From assembly GCA_025449435.1 (NCBI GenBank), contig JANWJO010000137.1, positions 1 through 10,877 of the forward strand: a stretch of 10,877 nucleotides of DNA. Direction: 5' to 3'. Positions within the stretch are counted from its first letter, which is position 1, and the number at the start of each line of letters is the position of its first letter. Source of the stretch: Chloroflexota bacterium. GTDB lineage: Bacteria; Chloroflexota; UBA4733. The notes under the pieces were generated by a model. It had not been told where the DNA came from. It ran no database searches and saw nothing but the letters and a program-made list of their open reading frames with translations. Positions 7,381 to 10,877 of this stretch are shown one piece after another. The translations under genes were made by a program, and so were the position numbers.

Positions 7381-7928
7381 GGCGTAGGCGCTTGCGACCC
7401 GCGCATCGAGCGCAACCGGAAGCCGAGGGCCACGAGCGTAATGCCAAGAAGGATCGCGTAAATGCCCACCAGCCAGATCAGCGCTAGGATGCCGCCGGCC
7501 GGATGGATGAAGCAGATAATGCCAAAGATGATCGAGATCGCGCCGCCAATCCCCAGAAACCATTCGTTGGTGATTTCCCGGCGCAGCCGTACAGCGGCGA
7601 TAATCTCCAGGACGCCGATAATGATTGCCCAGATGGCTACGAAGTATAGGAGGGCGAGGGCCGTGAGGCCGGGCCACACGAACACGAGGATCCCCAGCAC
7701 GATGCTGAACACGCCGTGAACGATCAGCGGGGTCCGATCCATACTCGCACCCGGGCCGAGGGCCGAGATCAGCGTAAAGATGCCGTTCACGACGGCGAAG
7801 GCTCCGAAGAGGAGGAGTAAGATGACCACGGTTGAGCTGGGCCACACGATGGCCGCGAAGCCAAACAAGATGGCTATCACGCCGCGCAGCGCGACCACCC
7901 ACCAGTATTGCTTCAACATGCCAGACAT
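7365..7928 (-). CDS. HdeD/DUF308-family membrane protein
   Basis: This 187-residue protein has six hydrophobic helices in three pairs, starting MSGMLKQYWWVVALRGVIAI. The repeated pattern (R)G(V)xxIxFGxxxxxWP recurs at ALRGVIAILFGFAAIVWP, VHGVFSIVLGILVFVWP and LGIGGAISIIFGIICFIHP, typical of HdeD/DUF308. E. coli HdeD is linked to acid resistance at high cell density, but in most bacteria the role of these proteins is unknown. Start ATG 7928 has AAGGAGG six bases upstream. An internal ATG three codons later is less well placed. It converges with the antiporter/rhodanese gene, 137 bases from its actual stop but overlapping by 16 the end of the read-through frame. Confidence 0.9.
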   Translation of the reverse strand: MSGMLKQYWWVVALRGVIAILFGFAAIVWPSSTVVILLLLFGAFAVVNGIFTLISALGPGASMDRTPLIVHGVFSIVLGILVFVWPGLTALALLYFVAIWAIIIGVLEIIAAVRLRREITNEWFLGIGGAISIIFGIICFIHPAGGILALIWLVGIYAILLGITLVALGFRLRSMRGSQAPTPQGAT

Positions 7929-8113
7929 CGGTATCCTCCTTCGTACTACGTGACCTCAGACACGTCGTCGCCAGCCGGATGCGAGGGAGTCTAGCACAGT
8001 GCAGCAGATGCCATTCCTTGCAGCGGCGGACAGCGCGCAGGCAACCATACTCCCGGAGCAACGTCCCCCAGTGGGCTGGCTGGGAGTGGTTTGGCAAGGG
8101 GACAGTATAACGA
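7929..8113. other. Intergenic region upstream of HdeD, no gene seen
   Basis: No credible reading frame lies here. On the minus strand TGC-TAGACT (7988-7996) resembles an extended -10 that could serve the HdeD gene, without a -35. On the plus strand TATAAC (8106-8111) is a -10-like box just before the structured RNA. The only TTG-like -35 (TTGGCA, 8091-8096) is nine bases away, too close for a normal sigma-70 promoter. Confidence 0.5.
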
Positions 8114-8342
8114 TGCCGGTGCTCTGCCCCACCATTATGGGTCGGTCTACGTTTGTTCGCCCCATCAATGGGGCTTCGGGTACGGGGAGTTGCTGCCCGT
8201 AAGCTTAGCCTGCTTCAGCAGGCGAACGACCGTAGCCTACTACTTCAGCGGCAGGCGCTGACGACCAGAGGAGACGGCAAGGTGTATGTACCGTTTGGTT
8301 GCCGCACCACCCCCAGTCAGCAGTCGGGGCTGGGAGCCGGCA
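8114..8342 (+). ncRNA. Candidate structured RNA of unrecognised class
   Basis: Helices found by hand. P1 closes the domain: 8114-8119 with 8337-8342, 8122-8124 with 8334-8336, and 8126-8130 with 8326-8330. P2: 8153-8158 with 8224-8229, 8147-8151 with 8231-8235, and 8144-8145 with 8236-8237. P2 encloses three hairpins: P3 GCCCCA-TCAA-TGGGGC (8159-8174), P4 TACGGG...CCCGTA (8181-8201) and P5 GCCTGC-TTCA-GCAGGC (8208-8223). After P2 come P6 TCAGCG-GCAGG-CGCTGA (8245-8261) and P7 CGGCAA...TTGCCG (8275-8304) with an inner stem 8281-8284/8289-8292. Wobble pairs (8154-8228, 8284-8289, 8125-8333) are G-U only when read as + strand RNA, favouring that strand. P2, P3 and P5 stack with no unpaired base at 8158/8159 and 8223/8224. 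It could be a riboswitch-like leader, an independent small RNA, or a guide-type RNA left by a transposon. I match it to none. Confidence 0.62.
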
Positions 8343-8356
8343 CGGCATGACCGTGC
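8340..8356 (+). other. Hairpin competing with helix P1
   Basis: GCACGG-CATGA-CCGTGC is a perfect 6-bp stem with a five-base loop. Its left arm shares bases 8340-8342 with the 3' arm of P1 of the structured RNA, so the full forms of both are mutually exclusive. There is no U-run after it, so it is not an intrinsic terminator. Confidence 0.4.
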
Positions 8357-8627
8357 TTGCTTACGTGCTGATGGGTCCCTGCCTGATCGTCGAGCGCGTG
8401 CGTGCTCCTCAACGGGTTCCGCGACGGCTACGCTTCGCACCGGCGCCACACCTGGCGGTTGCTGCCACGAATCTACTGACGCCAGGGGGATTGCGTGATG
8501 CACGTAACGCGCAGTACTCGCAGCGAGAATCACCTGGATAATGGGCGTGTCGCCTATAGTGGCGATGCGAGCCGGCGGATACCTCGGTGACGCTGGCTCC
8601 GGCGCATTTGGCAGTAGGGAGCGTTGG
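8357..8627 (+). other. Non-coding stretch with further hairpins before the sulfotransferase gene
   Basis: I find no convincing gene. Hairpins include GAGCGC-GTGC-GTGCTC (8392-8407), CGCCA-CACC-TGGCG (8444-8457, with an alternative pairing of 8451-8457 to 8480-8486), TTGCGTG-ATG-CACGTAA (8491-8507, one G-U), TCGCC...GGCGA (8550-8565) and a 9-bp helix 8569-8577/8591-8599 with one G-U pair, ending 28 bases before the sulfotransferase ATG. TATAGT (8555-8560) could be a -10 box, with no clear -35. The stretch may be a structured leader for the downstream gene or part of a larger RNA element. Confidence 0.4.
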
Positions 8628-9275
8628 ATGCTACAGGTTATCGGCGCAGGCTTCGGACGGACGGGCACGCGCTCCTTGCAGGCCGCTCTAGAGCAACTCG
8701 GTGCCGGTCCTTGCTACCACATGACCGAAGTCTTCGAGCACCCTGAGCACATCCCCATCTGGGAGGCGGCCAGTCGTGGCGAGCCAGTCGATTGGGATGC
8801 GCTCTTCTCCGGTTACCACGCATCGGTGGACTGGCCGGGAGCAGCCTTTTATGACCGGCTGATGGCTCAGTACCCGGAGGCGAAGGTGCTCCTCAGCGTC
8901 CGCGACCCGCTGCGTTGGTACGAAAGCGTGGCGAACACGATCTACCAGGTCGGCCGGTTGGCCCGTGCCGAACCACAGCCGGACGAAGACCCAGCGATCG
9001 AGTCCCGCCGTCAGGCTGGGCGGATGATTAATGCCGTGATCTGGCAGGGGACCTTCGCTGGCGCCTTTGAAGTTCGCGAGCGCGCTATCGCCGTCTACGA
9101 GGCCCACAACAAGGCCGTCCAGGAACGCGTGCCGCCACACAAACTCCTGGTCTTCGACGTTCGTGACGGCTGGGAACCCCTCTGCCGCTTCCTCGGTGTG
9201 TCTATCCCCACCGGCACGCTGTTCCCTCACCTCAACGACTCGGCGTCCTTCCAGGCGATGACGCGCGGCCGCTGA
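8628..9275 (+). CDS. Sulfotransferase-family protein (Sulfotransferase_4-like)
   Basis: This is a 215-residue protein. The frame is open upstream to 8541, but ATG 8628 is preceded by AGGGAG (8616-8621, six-base spacing) and begins directly with the family's first strand. The 5'-phosphosulfate (P-loop-like) motif is IGAGFGRTGTRSL (5-17). The 3'-phosphate motif region is LLSVRDPLRWYES (88-100, Arg92 and Ser100). These are the PAPS-binding elements of cytosolic-type sulfotransferases, here of the short bacterial and fungal kind in which the acceptor is unknown. Length agrees with that group. It stands alone on its strand behind a long structured non-coding stretch and converges with the propeller gene, 32 bases apart. 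No terminator is visible in that gap. Confidence 0.85.
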   Translation: MLQVIGAGFGRTGTRSLQAALEQLGAGPCYHMTEVFEHPEHIPIWEAASRGEPVDWDALFSGYHASVDWPGAAFYDRLMAQYPEAKVLLSVRDPLRWYESVANTIYQVGRLARAEPQPDEDPAIESRRQAGRMINAVIWQGTFAGAFEVRERAIAVYEAHNKAVQERVPPHKLLVFDVRDGWEPLCRFLGVSIPTGTLFPHLNDSASFQAMTRGR

Positions 9276-9307
9276 CGTATCCTCAAGGAGGGCATTGGCT
9301 GCTCCGC

Positions 9308-10207
9308 TCAGATCTCCTCGTACACCGCCGCGGCGCACCGGCGCGGTAGGAACACGTACAGGCGTTGCCGGAGCGGATCGAAAGCGGTGGTGTGGGCTCC
9401 TGCTTCCGTGTCGATTTGTTCGACTACCCCTGGTGTCATGCCATCGATCACGTCGACCACGCCCGGATTGCCGATGGCGACGTACAGTCGCTGGCGCCGC
9501 TCGTTGAACCAGATCGCGTCCGGCTCACCGGCGATAGGCACGCGTGACTGCTGTTGTCCCGTGGCTCGATCCAGAACGACGACTTCGCCGCCGTCGCATG
9601 CCACGAACAGGCGGTGGCCCACCTGGTCAATGTCAAGGCCGTGGGGGCCGGCGACCGGCAGCGGGAGTGGCGGCTCGGGTTCGAGCGACTCAGCGCGGAG
9701 CACGGCGACGCAAGCCGGCTCGCGGATATTGACCAGCAAACGATCCCCACTCTGGTCGTAGCCGCACCAGCGCGGCCGGCCGGGCAGCGGCGCGCTGGCG
9801 ATCAGCCGGCCGGTCGCCGGTTCGACGAGCCGTGCCCGGTAGTCCTGTACGTCAGCAACGAGCAGGTGCTTGCGGTTGGGATCCCACGCCAGGCCGTTCG
9901 GTTTTGGCCCGACGGGGATCACCAGCCGCACGTCATTGCTGGCAGCGTCGATCACAAGCACGTGTCCAGCGCCACGAGCGGCGGCAAATACGAGACCGTC
10001 CTCCTGCACGCACAACACGCCACTCGCCTCTGGGCAGCCAGCGATCGAGGTGACGTGGCGGAGCTGCGTGCCATCGATGACGTCGACGCTGCCGGTGGCC
10101 GTGTGCGCGACGTACACGCGGCCGCTGGCCCAGTGCACATCGCCGTGGTCAAATCCCCCGGCCGTATGCGGCGGCAAGTCGACGTACGCGCGCAGCGCAA
10201 GAGACAC
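9308..10207 (-). CDS. YVTN/NHL-type seven-bladed beta-propeller protein
   Basis: This is a 299-residue protein built of seven repeats spaced almost exactly 42 residues apart. The repeat cores start near residues 29 (GRVYVAHTATGSVDVID), 71 (GLVFAAARGAGHVLVID), 113 (KHLLVADVQDYRARLVE), 155 (DRLLVNIREPACVAVLR), 198 (HRLFVACDGGEVVVLD), 239 (QRLYVAIGNPGVVDVID) and 281 (QRLYVFLPRRCAAAVYEE). Such propellers are binding or sensing scaffolds. There is no signal peptide, so it should be cytoplasmic, unlike many YncE relatives. Start GTG 10207 comes six bases after the stop of the ChrB-domain gene with no strong ribosome binding site, so translation is probably coupled to it. Specific ligand or partner is unknown. 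Confidence 0.85.
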   Translation of the reverse strand: MSLALRAYVDLPPHTAGGFDHGDVHWASGRVYVAHTATGSVDVIDGTQLRHVTSIAGCPEASGVLCVQEDGLVFAAARGAGHVLVIDAASNDVRLVIPVGPKPNGLAWDPNRKHLLVADVQDYRARLVEPATGRLIASAPLPGRPRWCGYDQSGDRLLVNIREPACVAVLRAESLEPEPPLPLPVAGPHGLDIDQVGHRLFVACDGGEVVVLDRATGQQQSRVPIAGEPDAIWFNERRQRLYVAIGNPGVVDVIDGMTPGVVEQIDTEAGAHTTAFDPLRQRLYVFLPRRCAAAVYEEI

Positions 10208-10213
10208 GGTGGC

Positions 10214-10639
10214 TCAGCTGGAGCTGTGCTGGCAGAAGGCGTACAGGGCGTCGTACACAACCGACTCTGCTGCCAATTGCTGATGGTCGTCGTCGTACAA
10301 GCGCCGGAAGCCGTCGGCGATGGCCTCCAACCCGCGCGACTCCGGCGTGAGGTCTTTAGCTGGTGTATCGGCGCCACGCACGATCAACGCCAGCCGGTGC
10401 AACGCCGGGTCGGTGAGGTGGTACTTGTTGAGGATGGCGTCGAAGCTGCACAAGGTGCCGTGATGCCCCAGCTCGACGCCTGGCGCGTCGTAGGGGATCG
10501 CCCCTTCCTTCTCCGCCACAGCGTTCACCTGATCCGCTGGCACGTAGAGGAACACAGCATCGCTATCCACGAACCGCTTGATGAGCCAGGGGCAGGCGAT
10601 GCGATCCACCTTCGGCCGCTCGCGCGTCACCCACTTCAT
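10214..10639 (-). CDS. Stand-alone ChrB-domain protein (chromate resistance family)
   Basis: This is a 141-residue protein. ATG 10639 is preferred: GAGGA stands about five bases upstream and the family's usual opening MKWVTRERPKVDRIACPWLI follows at once. An in-frame TTG at 10672 would add 11 unlikely residues. RPKVDRIACPWLIKRFVD, VFLYVP, the His-rich LGHHGTLCSFDAIL and LALIVRGADT match, from memory, the C-terminal domain of ChrB, a protein found with chromate exporters. Full ChrB proteins also carry an N-terminal half that is missing here, which is common for stand-alone homologues. No chrA transporter is visible, so a chromate role is only a family label. It is followed after six bases by the propeller gene. 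Confidence 0.85.
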   Translation of the reverse strand: MKWVTRERPKVDRIACPWLIKRFVDSDAVFLYVPADQVNAVAEKEGAIPYDAPGVELGHHGTLCSFDAILNKYHLTDPALHRLALIVRGADTPAKDLTPESRGLEAIADGFRRLYDDDHQQLAAESVVYDALYAFCQHSSS

Positions 10640-10697
10640 GCCATTCCTCACTTCATCTTGTGCCGAATTCAACGACTAGCGCAGCTCGTGTGCGCTG

Positions 10698-10877
10698 TTA
10701 AACACTGCTGGGCGGCATCGTTGCTGCCTGTTCAAGCAGTTGCCGCATGGCGTCCAGGCAACCATCACCGCAGCAAGGCAGTGGTGGCACGGCGAACGTA
10801 CGGCGGTTGCGCATGCGGGGCATGGCCACCGGCAGTTGAGCCCGGCTGCGGTCTGGCAGGATCATCGTGGGCGTGCC
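10698..10877 (-). CDS. C-terminal end of an unidentified protein, 5' end beyond window
   Basis: The reverse frame is open from the window edge to TAA at 10698-10700, giving 59 residues. It reads GTPTMILPDRSRAQLP near the edge and later VPPLPCCGDGCLDAMRQLLE, with a Cys-Cys and a third Cys four residues on. GTPT followed by a hydrophobic strand resembles the cis-proline loop of thioredoxin-fold proteins, but this is too little to name it. It lies 58 bases upstream of the ChrB-domain gene on the same strand and may be the first of three co-transcribed genes. A second reverse frame is open for 48 codons, so the choice of frame is likely but not certain. Confidence 0.5.
   Translation of the reverse strand, partial: GTPTMILPDRSRAQLPVAMPRMRNRRTFAVPPLPCCGDGCLDAMRQLLEQAATMPPSSV

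Noticed and set aside
7204..8097. Long reverse-strand open frame of 297 codons
   Set aside because: It overlaps the well-supported HdeD gene in another frame of the same strand, is rich in Arg/His/Pro as frame shadows in GC-rich DNA are, and shows no family motif.
8258..8264. CTGACGA, matching the hammerhead ribozyme core CUGANGA
   Set aside because: There is no following stem II with GAAA and no suitable cleavage-site helix. The bases are part of hairpin P6.
8114..8342. Reading the structured RNA on the minus strand as a leader of HdeD
   Set aside because: The wobble pairs would become A-C mismatches on that strand, and no A-C positions exist that would become wobbles there.
8299..8541. 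Possible 80-codon + strand protein, or a 66-codon version from the ATG at 8347
   Set aside because: No convincing ribosome binding site, no recognisable motif, mixed third-position composition, and it overlaps the structured RNA region. Cross-species conservation could revive it.
10640..10672. TTG 10672 as start of the ChrB-domain protein
   Set aside because: The added 11 residues are outside the family pattern. ATG 10639 has a good GAGGA site and the typical MKWVTRERPKVDR opening.

Overview
The window is high-GC bacterial DNA (roughly 60% by eye) with standard-code genes, strong AGGAGG-type ribosome binding sites, several GTG/TTG starts and tight convergent junctions. The gene mix is a DHA2 exporter, DinB, TfoX/YjbR-like protein, ankyrin protein, YjmF-type SDR, NhaP-type antiporter, HdeD, ChrB-domain protein and sulfotransferase. 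It would fit a free-living soil or sediment bacterium, possibly Chloroflexota, but no ribosomal or marker gene fixes the lineage and that guess is weak. I see no IS element, CRISPR array or tRNA.

Layout. 1-885 (-): a two-domain GNAT-like acyltransferase, cut by the window edge, behind a 14-TM DHA2 drug exporter (992-2668, -). 2877-4845 (+): a likely operon of a TfoX/YjbR-like protein, a DinB protein and an ankyrin-repeat protein. The last overlaps by 14 bases, tail to tail, an SDR of the D-mannonate oxidoreductase type (4832-5677, -). 5767-7227 (+): an NhaP-type cation/proton antiporter fused to a rhodanese domain. The rhodanese is interrupted by one in-frame TGA two codons after its catalytic Cys, and the rest of the domain continues open to 7380. 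7365-7928 (-): an HdeD/DUF308 membrane protein.

7929-8627 holds no convincing gene. Inside it, 8114-8342 folds by inspection into an elaborate RNA on the + strand: a 15-bp long-range closing helix, an inner helix enclosing three consecutive hairpins, two further hairpins and a possible pseudoknot. I do not recognise its class, and it is the most interesting object in the window. More hairpins follow up to the sulfotransferase gene (8628-9275, +).

9308-10877 (-) is a second probable operon. It has the C-terminal end of an unidentified Cys-containing protein, a stand-alone ChrB-domain protein, and a seven-bladed YVTN-type propeller starting 6 bases after the ChrB stop.

The genes do not form one pathway. 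Several concern stress, export or ion and pH homeostasis (exporter, antiporter, HdeD, ChrB). The two items worth follow-up are the structured RNA and the interrupted rhodanese, where a nonsense mutation, a sequencing error and selenocysteine recoding have to be told apart.
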